Source: an uncultured Bacteroidota bacterium (GTDB lineage Bacteria > Bacteroidota > Bacteroidia > Bacteroidales > GCA-2748055). From it: DNA of 44,097 bases. Shown here in pieces: positions 1-8,738 of this stretch (position 1 is the stretch's first letter; the number at the start of each line of letters is the position of its first letter). The stretch spans positions 1 through 44,097 of the forward strand of contig CAKZNC010000190.1 in NCBI GenBank assembly GCA_937129385.1. Reading direction: 5' to 3'. The notes under the pieces are model-generated. The model did no database searches. It was not told the DNA's origin and saw only the letters and a list, made by a program, of their open reading frames with translations. Position numbers and translations under genes: made by a program.

Positions 1-1608
1 TCCAATATCTACAAAATGTCTGTGCAGGATGCCATTGATGGAAATATCACCTGGGTCAGCCAGGAGATCAAAGCCAATGAAAATATGCAAAAAATGCATA
101 TCACGGACGGTGACAACGCAATCATCGCCGGTTATGGAGAAACCCTGGTTTCTACCTCTGATGGCGGGGTCATCTGGACAGGGATTGAGACTCCGGAGCT
201 TCATGCCTTCGGTGCTTTATATGATTTTGAAAGTATCAGCAGTACCGGGGGGGCCTCTTATGCAATTACCAGGCGGCTCTACATGGTGGATTTTCCAAGT
301 TCCTCGGACTATTCGGATGTATATGCACATGGTCTTATGTATAAGTCATTAGACAACTGGGAAACCTGGGAATTGCTGGATTACCGGAGCCTGGGTTCAG
401 GTACCGATCAATCGTTAAATCCAAATGCCGAAGGCTGCTACGGAATGAATCCATTCGAGATCGCATGCGTGAATGATACCACGGCATTCCTCTATGTCAA
501 CTGGCTGGATACCATTGCAGGTATCGACAACAAAGACACACATGGCAATATCTTCCGCACGCAGGATGGAGGAGAAACCTGGGAATCACTCTTCGAGGAC
601 CTGGAAGGCTCCTACATCAACCATATCTGGTTCATGGATGACCAGACAGGGTATATCGTTGGCAATACATTTTTCAGGATGACCACCGACGGCGGGGATA
701 CATTTACAGACCTTTATCCCGATTTCCAGGAGACAGGAAGTCCGTCGGACAGTACAGTATTCCTTAGAAGTATTGAGTACAGGAATGACCAGACCTGGTA
801 CCTGCTCAGCTCGGTTGACGGTGTTTATGTTACCAATGATGGCGGTGCCAACTACAGTCACTTATTGGGAATCGGTGGCGGTGGAGACATGAAAATTCTG
901 AACGACTCCACCATCCTCGTCCTCGGTTCGTCCACCAAATCAAAGATCTCATGGGATTACGGTGTGACCTGGGAAAACTGCTATCCCGGATCATCGATCT
1001 GGGAGATCGGGGAGGTGCTTGATAACAAACTGGTAGCGCTGGCAAAATCGAATATCTACAAGATCCCGCTGGCCGACCTGGAGGCACCAAGCACCGAGGC
1101 AGAGATCATAAGTTTTACACTACCGGAACAGACCGGCGATGCGGTGATCGATGCTGAAAACGCAACTGTTGATATTGAGGTGGAGGTTGGTACCGATCCT
1201 TCGGCCCTCACCCCTGTGATTGAAGTATCCGAGGGTGCAACCATCTCCCCGGCTTCTGAATCAGAGCAGGATTTCTCTGCACCAGTTACCTACACCGTAA
1301 CAGCGGAGGACCAGGAGACAACGAAGAGCTGGACGGTTACCGTAACAGTCGCTGTCGGCGTTGCAGAACGCCGGACCGAGATCAGCCTCTATCCAAATCC
1401 CGCTGCTTCATTCCTGAAGTTAAACAACCTCGACCAGATTGAAAGGGTCACGATTTGCAATATCACCGGCGGAGTGGTCCTCAGGCAGGAGACTGCGGGA
1501 GGACAGGCAACCGTTGATATCGACAGGCTTGATGACGGGATTTACTTCATCACCTTTACGGGGGATGAGGGAAATGTGGCTTCAAGAAAGTTTATCATCA
1601 GTAAATAA
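1..1608 (+). CDS. T9SS-exported beta-propeller protein (YCF48/BNR-like), 5' end missing
   Basis: The frame is open from the first base (SNIYK precedes the first Met at base 16), so the gene starts outside the window and 535 residues are visible. The first ~360 residues carry repeated T-x-DGG-x-T-W/F motifs (for example TQDGGETW and TTDGGDTF), typical of YCF48/BNR beta-propeller blades. The string SNIYK occurs both at the window start and at about residue 350, as expected if blade strands repeat. Residues ~365-450 resemble the DUF5018/Ig-like spacer domains of Bacteroidota surface proteins. Residues ~457-535, starting at LYPNPA, form a type A T9SS sorting domain, so the protein is probably exported to the cell surface. 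It lies 55 bases upstream of the TonB-receptor operon on the same strand, with a hairpin between. Ligand unknown; a role with the downstream transporter is inference. Confidence 0.85.
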   Translation, partial: SNIYKMSVQDAIDGNITWVSQEIKANENMQKMHITDGDNAIIAGYGETLVSTSDGGVIWTGIETPELHAFGALYDFESISSTGGASYAITRRLYMVDFPSSSDYSDVYAHGLMYKSLDNWETWELLDYRSLGSGTDQSLNPNAEGCYGMNPFEIACVNDTTAFLYVNWLDTIAGIDNKDTHGNIFRTQDGGETWESLFEDLEGSYINHIWFMDDQTGYIVGNTFFRMTTDGGDTFTDLYPDFQETGSPSDSTVFLRSIEYRNDQTWYLLSSVDGVYVTNDGGANYSHLLGIGGGGDMKILNDSTILVLGSSTKSKISWDYGVTWENCYPGSSIWEIGEVLDNKLVALAKSNIYKIPLADLEAPSTEAEIISFTLPEQTGDAVIDAENATVDIEVEVGTDPSALTPVIEVSEGATISPASESEQDFSAPVTYTVTAEDQETTKSWTVTVTVAVGVAERRTEISLYPNPAASFLKLNNLDQIERVTICNITGGVVLRQETAGGQATVDIDRLDDGIYFITFTGDEGNVASRKFIISK

Positions 1609-1616
1609 GCACTCAT

Positions 1617-1652
1617 GCTGTTCCGGGAGATGAGCGCTCCCGGAACGGCTTT
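1617..1652 (+). terminator. Strong hairpin between the propeller gene and the TonB receptor
   Basis: Bases 1620-1629 pair perfectly with 1637-1646 around a 7-base loop. Two further pairs and one wobble extend the stem to 1617-1649, and TTT follows. It sits only 14 bases before the receptor ATG. It could terminate the upstream gene, or act as an attenuator or mRNA-stabilising hairpin in a read-through operon. The T tract is short, so full termination is uncertain. Confidence 0.6.
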
Positions 1653-1663
1653 CCCCCGGCAAT

Positions 1664-4396
1664 ATGAACAGACGTATACGCATACTCACCCTGCTCCTCA
1701 TCTGCCTTACATCGATTGTAAATGCGCAGCAGGGGGTCAGACTTGAAGGCAGGATCACCGACAGGAAGACAGGTGAACCGGTCATCGGTGCGGCTGTCAA
1801 CCTGAAGGATCTTGACATATGGACCGTCAGTGACACTGCCGGCAGGTTCCTGTTCCGGGATGTCCCTGAACGGCATTATACCATCGAGGTGCAATGCCTT
1901 TGCTACGAAAGTTTTACGACCGAGTTTGATGTACATCCGGGCGAAAAGCTGGACCTGCAACTGGTACCCACCTCATACGACATGGAGGAGGTGAGTGTAC
2001 TTGCAAAGAAAAGCACAAATATTGCAACCACTACCACGATAGGAAGCGCTGCGATCGAGCATGTGCAGGCCACCGGACTTCAGGACATCATGCAGCTGGT
2101 CCCGGGAAACCTGATGGACAATCCCGACCTCTCGGGACCCCAGCAGATCGCGATCAGGGAAATCGGCACCGATCCCAATAGTGCAATGGGTACCAGTGTG
2201 ATTATCGACAATGCACCTGTTTCCAATGATGCCAACCTCCAGGTGATTTCAACCAATTCATCACGCGAAGGATACCATACTGTTGCAGGAAAAGGAGTTG
2301 ACTTGCGAAATATCTCCAGTGACAATATTGAATCTGTGGAGGTGATTAAAGGAATCCCTTCAGTAGTCTACGGCAACCTTACCTCAGGAGCGGTAGTGGT
2401 AAAGACCAAAGCAGGATACAGTCCGCTTGAGGTTCGGCTTAAAAGCGACCCGAAGATCAAACAGGCAGCAGTGGGTAAAGGGCTGAGGCTTCCATCAGAA
2501 AATGGTTTCCTGAACGTGAATATTGACTACCTTTCTTCCTATTCGGATGTTGTGAGTAAATACCAGGGGTTCAAGCGACTGACAGGACAGGCCTCCTGGT
2601 CCCAGACTTTGATGAAGCAATCTGTACCGCTGAAAGTGAATGCACGTTTCAACGTTTTCGGAACCATAGATAATAAGAAAACAGATCCCGATGCCATGGT
2701 GAAAGAGGAAGAATTTGAAACCAGTGAACAGGGAGCCAGGTTTACACTAGGTGGTGACTGGTCACTGAATAAGAGTTGGATCACAGACATAGACTACACC
2801 TTTTCAACCTCTTATACACATCAGGAAAGCTACCAGAAAATCTACAGGAGCTCCAGCGGTGGCGTATCTGCTATCTCCCTTGCACAGGAAGAAGGTGAGA
2901 ACATCGGAATATACCTTCCCTCCGAGCAGTTTACAGAACTGACCGTTGATGGAAAACCTTTGGACCTGTTCGGACAGGTGACGCTGAACAAAACCATGAT
3001 CATCAGAAAGAATTTTATCAACAAGTTGCTGGCCGGAATAGACTATAGGTATGATGGCAACCTGGGGGAAGGTCAGTTATATGACATTGCCAACCCTCCC
3101 TTCATATCCAACAGCAGCAGCCGACCACGGCCCTTCAATGAGATCCCGGCAATACAAACCTACTCGCTTTACATTGAAGACAAAGTTGCCCTTCCAATTG
3201 GCTCCACAAAACTTCACGTTCAGGCTGGATTCAGACTTAATAATTTCCAACCCAAAGGGATGATTAACTCAGAAGTAGGATGGTTCCTTGAACCCCGACT
3301 GAACATCAGCTACAATCTACTCAATAATACAAACAACAGTCTGTTTCAATTACTGACACTCAATGCCGGTATCGGGAAGAATTACAAATCACCTTCACTG
3401 ATGCATCTCTATCCCGACCGCGCTTACTATGATCTTCCAATCCTTGATTACTATAATACACAGGATACGACAATTAACACAGCGGTTTTCTACTCCTTGA
3501 ATTACTCTACCGAAAACCCTGACCTCCTTCCATATGAAAATCTTAAAACTGAAATCGGGGTTGATTTTCACCTGGGACCGGTAGCAGGCAATATCACTGC
3601 ATTCAGGGAAGAGCTTGAAAATGGGTTTGATTTCATGCCTCATTATGAGTTCATCGATGTATACAGGTATGTCCGCGACAGCGTCCCGAAAGGGACAAAA
3701 CCGGATCTGGCCACTTTACCCACAGTAGATTTTGATTATATAATAAGTTACCTTACTCCGGTAAACAACCCAAGTACACTTAAAACCGGGGTGGAATTTA
3801 GCTTTGACTTCGGGAAGATCAAACCATTGTACACCTCCTTCCGGGTTGATGGAGCCTACCTGAAAACTAAAAGGATCTACAATACTTTTGATTATGAGTT
3901 TTTACCCAGTTCGCAATCTGATGAACAATTTGATCAGATCGGGATGTATCCTGCAGGGGAATCAAAAATCAGCGAGCGGTTGAATACCAATCTCAGAATG
4001 GTCACCCAGATTCCCCAAATCCGCATGATTCTCTCCACCACTATCCAGATGGTCTGGTTTAATATGTACTGGTACCCGTTTCATGACGAAGCCCCTATCT
4101 ATCTCTTTGACCGGAACGGAACAATCACTGAATATACTGATGAGATGCGAAAGGATTCGGACTATAAGAAATATTACGATAAAAAAACCCAATTCTACTA
4201 CTTCACCGAGGTAATGCCTCCTCTTTTCCTTGCAAATATAAGGCTATCCAAGGAGATTGAAGACAAACTTATGCTGAGCCTTTTCATTAATAATTTCATG
4301 AATTACAGACCAATGCATCTGTACAGAAGGTCGGATAGTTATATCCGGAGAAACCCTTCGATCTATTTTGGCGCTGAAATCAAATTTAAAATCTGA
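1664..4396 (+). CDS. TonB-dependent outer-membrane receptor with N-terminal carboxypeptidase-regulatory-like domain
   Basis: This 910-residue outer-membrane protein should import a substrate using TonB energy. Residues 1-22 are a Sec signal peptide ending near VNAQ. Residues ~26-103 are a CarboxypepD_reg-like beta-sandwich (start LEGRITDRKTGEPVIGA). The plug follows at ~115-255 (QDIMQLVPG, IESVEVIKGIPSVVYG, TSGAVVVKTKAG). The rest is a 22-strand-type barrel rich in alternating aromatic strands, with SPSLMHLYPD and ENPDLLPYENLKTE motifs near residue 570-620, and it ends in an amphipathic strand. It lacks the size and plug motifs of SusC. The downstream gene starts inside its stop codon (TGATG overlap), so the two are translationally coupled. 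The partner genes (DUF4876, DUF6850) suggest a specialised uptake complex; the substrate is not visible. Confidence 0.93.
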   Translation: MNRRIRILTLLLICLTSIVNAQQGVRLEGRITDRKTGEPVIGAAVNLKDLDIWTVSDTAGRFLFRDVPERHYTIEVQCLCYESFTTEFDVHPGEKLDLQLVPTSYDMEEVSVLAKKSTNIATTTTIGSAAIEHVQATGLQDIMQLVPGNLMDNPDLSGPQQIAIREIGTDPNSAMGTSVIIDNAPVSNDANLQVISTNSSREGYHTVAGKGVDLRNISSDNIESVEVIKGIPSVVYGNLTSGAVVVKTKAGYSPLEVRLKSDPKIKQAAVGKGLRLPSENGFLNVNIDYLSSYSDVVSKYQGFKRLTGQASWSQTLMKQSVPLKVNARFNVFGTIDNKKTDPDAMVKEEEFETSEQGARFTLGGDWSLNKSWITDIDYTFSTSYTHQESYQKIYRSSSGGVSAISLAQEEGENIGIYLPSEQFTELTVDGKPLDLFGQVTLNKTMIIRKNFINKLLAGIDYRYDGNLGEGQLYDIANPPFISNSSSRPRPFNEIPAIQTYSLYIEDKVALPIGSTKLHVQAGFRLNNFQPKGMINSEVGWFLEPRLNISYNLLNNTNNSLFQLLTLNAGIGKNYKSPSLMHLYPDRAYYDLPILDYYNTQDTTINTAVFYSLNYSTENPDLLPYENLKTEIGVDFHLGPVAGNITAFREELENGFDFMPHYEFIDVYRYVRDSVPKGTKPDLATLPTVDFDYIISYLTPVNNPSTLKTGVEFSFDFGKIKPLYTSFRVDGAYLKTKRIYNTFDYEFLPSSQSDEQFDQIGMYPAGESKISERLNTNLRMVTQIPQIRMILSTTIQMVWFNMYWYPFHDEAPIYLFDRNGTITEYTDEMRKDSDYKKYYDKKTQFYYFTEVMPPLFLANIRLSKEIEDKLMLSLFINNFMNYRPMHLYRRSDSYIRRNPSIYFGAEIKFKI

Positions 4397-5580
4397 TGAA
4401 AACTAAGTGGAACATATTGTTGATGACAGTGCTTTTTGCATTGCCCTCGTGTATTGAGCCTGTGCCAGATAGCAACTCCTACACCGTCCACCTGCTGGCA
4501 GATTATGATGAGGATGTACCGGAAGAATTCAAGGACGGAGCAAAAGTTGTTTTTTCCAATCTGACCAAGAATTATTCCTTTACTGCCTATACCTCTGATT
4601 CGGGTGACGTGACATTTGAACAGATCGAGCCGGGGTTCTACAGTGCCACGATTGTCCACTCATTCAGCAATGAGGGGAATGTCTATCACCTGAATGGCTA
4701 TGGCCTTGTGGATGTGTTTGATACTGTCGAAGACTCGGTTGAAGTAGTAACCAGCAAGACAACTGCCTGGGTCATCAAGCAGTATTATTACAGCGCCTGC
4801 CTCACACCTGCCGGAAAGCAGTATTCTGATGACCAGTTCGTAGAAATCCACAATAATTCAGAGATGATCCAGTATGCCGATGGTATCTCCATTGTGGAAC
4901 ATGAGTCATATTCACTGGAAGAAAATTACTGGAAGTTCCTTGAGGATAGCGCCATCGTGGCAAGAATGATCATGACCATCCCGGGTGATGGTGATGACTA
5001 CCCTGTACAAGCCGGAGAAAGTGTAGTGATAGCGCGTGATGGCATCAATCACCAGGATCCGATCTACGGCAATCCACTGTGCCCCGTGAACCTTGAAGAT
5101 GCAGAATTTGAATTCTACATATTCCGAGAGACAGGTGGTGACATGGATGCGCTGGGTGCCGACAATATGGTGGAGAACCTCTTTACCTTTCGGGGAAGCG
5201 ATGTAGTGTTTCATACACGCGGGGGCAGCGCCATCGCCATTGCAATGATCCCCGGAACCCAGGAGGAGAAACAGGAATTCGTCGACAATCATCAGATACA
5301 GAAAATTACAAGTTCTGACAGATATTATGGGATAGTTCCGAACGACTACATTCTTGATGCAGTTGAGGTCACGTGGGATGAAGAACATGCCATCTATAAA
5401 CGTTTACCGCTTGAACTGGATGCCGGTTACACTTATGTTGACGCAGGATCAAGATCCGGATTGTGTGTAAGAAGGAAGGTAGACACTATCATTGACGGTA
5501 GATATATTTACAAGGATACCAACAATTCGATCGAGGATTTCCTGAAAGATGTTGTACCAAAACCATGGATCAATGAATAG
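4396..5580 (+). CDS. DUF4876-type lipoprotein
   Basis: The 394-residue protein has a lipoprotein signal peptide with Cys19 (ALPSC). A prealbumin/Cna-B-like beta-sandwich follows at ~28-100, with alternating strands and a GFYSATI motif. Residues ~115-390 contain QFVEIHNNSE, which recalls lamin-tail-like folds, and match my memory of the DUF4876 family, known from Bacteroides-type operons next to TonB receptors. The start overlaps the receptor stop by one base and the next gene starts inside this gene's 3' end, so the three are co-translated. It probably sits on the outer membrane with the receptor as a substrate-capturing or accessory lipoprotein, as SusD does for SusC; that role is inference. 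Function is unknown in the family. Confidence 0.8.
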   Translation: MKTKWNILLMTVLFALPSCIEPVPDSNSYTVHLLADYDEDVPEEFKDGAKVVFSNLTKNYSFTAYTSDSGDVTFEQIEPGFYSATIVHSFSNEGNVYHLNGYGLVDVFDTVEDSVEVVTSKTTAWVIKQYYYSACLTPAGKQYSDDQFVEIHNNSEMIQYADGISIVEHESYSLEENYWKFLEDSAIVARMIMTIPGDGDDYPVQAGESVVIARDGINHQDPIYGNPLCPVNLEDAEFEFYIFRETGGDMDALGADNMVENLFTFRGSDVVFHTRGGSAIAIAMIPGTQEEKQEFVDNHQIQKITSSDRYYGIVPNDYILDAVEVTWDEEHAIYKRLPLELDAGYTYVDAGSRSGLCVRRKVDTIIDGRYIYKDTNNSIEDFLKDVVPKPWINE

Positions 5581-7132
5581 GTCTGCACTCATATGCACCC
5601 TCGTGATTAGCCTGTCGGTACACAGTTTCGCTCAGCAGTCCGATACATTAGTCAAAACCTCACAGGATATTTTTGAATTGATGGATATCCTCAATCCATG
5701 GCTGCATACAGAAAACCCTGCCGGAATGCAATTCAACCCGGGAATATCAATCTCGAATCTCTCACTAAACTTTAACAGGATTGACGGCGATTACCGCCGG
5801 GCAATGGATGGGGATACCCTGCAGAAATATTTCCTGAATACCACCAGCTATACAACAGTGGGTAAGACCATGTTATTCGGTAGCTTCAGTTATAAGAAGA
5901 GCTATGAGAGGAATTGTAACTTCACCCAATTAAATGATCCCTACCGTCAGACGCCTTACCGGTTAATCGATACAATGCAGAGGGATGATGTGTATGACCG
6001 GGAGTTTTTTAATCTCCGTGGAGGTATCTCCTCCCCTTTTGCCCGGAATTTCTCATGGGGTATATCTCTCAATATGGATGTCGGACTTGCCGCTCAGGAT
6101 CGCGATCCCCGGCCACGTAACAAGGTGCTCAACATGGATTTAGCACCGGGTATCCTTTTCACATCAGGTATCCTTTCCATCGGAATCAACATGCAGTACT
6201 CCTATTACAACGAAGACATCGAATCAGATGTAATCGAGAAAAATGTTCAGCATGCCTTTTTTCAACTTCATGGCCTTGATACCTATACAAGGCATGTTGC
6301 AGCATCATTTTACAGGCTTTATGAACGAACCACGCTGGGAGGAGAAGGTCAGTTCGGGTTAAATACCAACCATTTCAAAAGTATAATGGGCGGACAGATT
6401 CTATTCGTGGATGAGATGGCAAAGGACGGCAGGAAAGCCGGTGATGCATCCTGGTCTTACCTGAAGGATGATTCAAGGCTATTGGGAAACAGCTACAGGG
6501 TTTTCAATGCAACAACTTTCAATCACGGCAGGTACTATCATCACCTGAAAGCATCATATACAAGCAATTATATCCTCGGTTCTGAGATCATTCAGCGATT
6601 GGAGCAGGTGGGAATGAAAGGTGCCGTGAATTGGGTGGATTACGGTCCGGAAGAAAAATACGGATCCACACAAACAGATTTGAAGATCAATTACACCTTC
6701 CTCCTGATGAAGGAAAAGTACCTTGAGAATCTCGTGCTGCGTCTTGGAATGAACCAGCACTCCCTCGAAGAGATCTATCGTCTTCCCGATATGGAGCAAT
6801 CCTTCAGCAACCGCACCTTCAGTACCTCGGTACAGAGAAGTTTTTATATGGGCCGACATACCCTTGCAATCGGAGCCGGGGTCAGTACCCGAAAAAACCT
6901 TTCCGGCACGCTCGATGCCGCAAGAGAAAACTTTCTTACCAGGTACCTGGTGCAGCCCGATTTCAACTATCATACAAGCGATGCATCCGGATTCTGGTTT
7001 GATGCAGGCTATTCCGTGGAACTGAACCGGCTATTCGATAAGTTTTATGCAGGATTGCGGGCAGGAGCATATCGTAGTGAAGATCAAAAGGAAAGACAAC
7101 ATTTTAATATCAATACAGGCGTAATTTTTTAA
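5573..7132 (+). CDS. DUF6850-type outer-membrane beta-barrel protein
   Basis: I chose the ATG at 5573, which overlaps the upstream gene by 8 bases, because it begins a clean signal peptide (MNRSALICTLVISL...SFAQQ). An ATG eight codons earlier would put extra residues before it. The mature protein of about 495 residues has many alternating hydrophobic/aromatic segments (FNLRGG, YHHLKASYTSNY, FWFDAGYSVELNR) and ends in a strand finishing with Phe (FNINTGVIF), the classic barrel-assembly signal. The opening ILNPWLHTENPAGM resembles the DUF6850 outer-membrane barrel family that accompanies DUF4876 and TonB receptors. It may form a second pore or a partner of the receptor. The gene lies 10 bases before the ABC ATPase gene. 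Confidence 0.78.
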   Translation: MNRSALICTLVISLSVHSFAQQSDTLVKTSQDIFELMDILNPWLHTENPAGMQFNPGISISNLSLNFNRIDGDYRRAMDGDTLQKYFLNTTSYTTVGKTMLFGSFSYKKSYERNCNFTQLNDPYRQTPYRLIDTMQRDDVYDREFFNLRGGISSPFARNFSWGISLNMDVGLAAQDRDPRPRNKVLNMDLAPGILFTSGILSIGINMQYSYYNEDIESDVIEKNVQHAFFQLHGLDTYTRHVAASFYRLYERTTLGGEGQFGLNTNHFKSIMGGQILFVDEMAKDGRKAGDASWSYLKDDSRLLGNSYRVFNATTFNHGRYYHHLKASYTSNYILGSEIIQRLEQVGMKGAVNWVDYGPEEKYGSTQTDLKINYTFLLMKEKYLENLVLRLGMNQHSLEEIYRLPDMEQSFSNRTFSTSVQRSFYMGRHTLAIGAGVSTRKNLSGTLDAARENFLTRYLVQPDFNYHTSDASGFWFDAGYSVELNRLFDKFYAGLRAGAYRSEDQKERQHFNINTGVIF

Positions 7133-7142
7133 CTCTGACCAA

Positions 7143-8030
7143 ATGAACAATGTGATCGAATGTAAAAACCTGACCCATTACTATGGGAACAAGCTGGTTT
7201 ATGAAAACCTGAACTTTAATGTGCGGGAGGGGAGTATCCTCGGACTGCTGGGCAAGAACGGTGCCGGTAAAACCACCACCATCAATATATTGCACGGATT
7301 CCTGCAGCCCAGGGAGGGCGAATGTCTGATCTACGGGGAAAACACGCAGAACCTGTCACCACACACCAAGAGCAGGATCGGATTTCTGATCGAAGGCCAT
7401 GTGCAATATGCGTTCATGGACATCCACCAGATTGAGAAATTCTATTCGGGATTTTATCCGAACTGGAACAAAGAACCTTACTGGGAACTGATGTCCAAGC
7501 TCAAGGTATCTCCCAACCAGAAGATCTCCACCATGTCGTGCGGACAGCGTTCCCAGGTGGCACTCGGACTGATACTTGCACAGGAACCAGACCTGTTGAT
7601 CCTGGACGACTTCTCAATGGGACTGGACCCTGGATACAGGAGATTGTTCATCGACTACCTGCGCACTTATGCCAAGGCGGAGAACAAGACCATCTTTGCT
7701 ACATCGCATATTGTTCAGGACATGGAAAGACTGATTGATGATGTGTTGGTGATGGACTACAATCGCGTCCTGGCTCACAGCCCAATCGATAAGTTCATGA
7801 CAGGCTTCAAGCAATTCAGGTTTAAAACGAAGATTGAGATTGCCGGCCTGAAAAATGAAGCGTTTGTTGTAAACCTGGAGAAAGCAAAAAATGAAGTTGA
7901 ACTGTACACCTATGAGTCTGAGGATTTTGTTAAGGATTTTCTAAATAAGAACGGGATCCAATTCGAGAATTTCAGCCTGGTCCCCATGGGACTTGAAGAT
8001 GCATTCATAGGTCTCACCGGAAAATATTAA
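7143..8030 (+). CDS. ABC transporter ATP-binding protein with atypical motifs
   Basis: The 295-residue nucleotide-binding subunit has Walker A GKNGAGKT (37-44), signature MSCGQ (131-135) in place of LSGGQ, Walker B LLILD (151-155) and H-loop His189. The residue after Walker B, normally the catalytic Glu, is Asp156 (DDFSMGLDPG), and the Q-loop position carries Glu84 (FLIEG). Asp still allows hydrolysis in some ATPases, so the subunit may be slow rather than dead. The C-terminal ~80 residues are family-specific. The gene lies 4 bases before a six-helix permease gene, so together they form a type ABC-2 exporter-like module or an envelope mechanotransmission complex. Direction of transport cannot be read from sequence. 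Confidence 0.9.
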   Translation: MNNVIECKNLTHYYGNKLVYENLNFNVREGSILGLLGKNGAGKTTTINILHGFLQPREGECLIYGENTQNLSPHTKSRIGFLIEGHVQYAFMDIHQIEKFYSGFYPNWNKEPYWELMSKLKVSPNQKISTMSCGQRSQVALGLILAQEPDLLILDDFSMGLDPGYRRLFIDYLRTYAKAENKTIFATSHIVQDMERLIDDVLVMDYNRVLAHSPIDKFMTGFKQFRFKTKIEIAGLKNEAFVVNLEKAKNEVELYTYESEDFVKDFLNKNGIQFENFSLVPMGLEDAFIGLTGKY

Positions 8031-8034
8031 AATC

Positions 8035-8703
8035 ATGATAAAATCAATTGTATACAAAGAGTGGATCAAGACCAGGTGGTTCCTGCTGATCCTTACTGCA
8101 GTCGGACTGCTGGCGGTAGGAAACATCTTCCTGAAAGTACAACACGCCATTACCTTCAATGAAGCACACAAATACTGGTACCTGGTGCTATTCCAGAACC
8201 AGCAATATTTTAAAGGTTTGAAATTTGTTCCTCTTGTGATCGGACTTGGTATTGCACTGGTGCAGTACATCCCTGAGATCACTGCAAAACGGATCAAACT
8301 TACTTTTCACCTGCCCATCAATGAGAACAGGGTATTATTAATGATGCTCGGCTACGGCATTGTGGTACTGCTGTTCTGTTTCGCGCTGGTTTTCATCATC
8401 TTCACGCTGTTCAGTCAGCACTTCTTTGGTGAAGAAATCGTCCATGCGGCCCTGGTATCTGTGACACCGTGGTTCCTTGCCGGTTTTGCTGCCTATTTCC
8501 TCACGGCCATGATTGTCCTGGAGGCCATTTGGAAGTATCGCGTCTTTTATTTCCTCGCCTCGGCAGCCTTTATCCTTTTCTTTTTCGAGAAAGGAATTGC
8601 GGGCGCCTATGCACCGCTGAACTGGAAACTGGCTGTACTTACGTTGCTGATCAGCCTCTCGCTGACCTTCTCAGCGTATCGGTTCCGGAAAGGAGAAATG
8701 TAA
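8035..8703 (+). CDS. ABC-2-like permease, six predicted membrane helices
   Basis: The 222-residue integral membrane protein begins IKSIVYKEWIKTRWFLL, a start typical of ABC-2 permeases (amphipathic elbow, then helix 1). Hydrophobic segments lie near residues 15-33, 62-80, 100-126, 138-165, 170-190 and 198-215. It follows the ATPase by 4 bases and is probably its partner. No enzymatic motif is visible. It is short for the ABC-2 family and has no large extracytoplasmic domain; the downstream DUF4857 protein may supply that part. Confidence 0.82.
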   Translation: MIKSIVYKEWIKTRWFLLILTAVGLLAVGNIFLKVQHAITFNEAHKYWYLVLFQNQQYFKGLKFVPLVIGLGIALVQYIPEITAKRIKLTFHLPINENRVLLMMLGYGIVVLLFCFALVFIIFTLFSQHFFGEEIVHAALVSVTPWFLAGFAAYFLTAMIVLEAIWKYRVFYFLASAAFILFFFEKGIAGAYAPLNWKLAVLTLLISLSLTFSAYRFRKGEM

Positions 8704-8738
8704 TACGAACAGATCAACAGAAAATAAGATATATACTG

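Noticed and set aside
4912-5388. 158-codon minus-strand open frame opposite the DUF4876 gene
   Set aside because: Antisense shadow with no recognisable motif, inside a tight plus-strand operon.
8469-8738. In-frame upstream extension of the DUF4857 gene
   Set aside because: It overlaps the permease gene in another frame by over 230 bases, and its translation has no signal or membrane character; the ATG at 8739 starts a clear membrane anchor.
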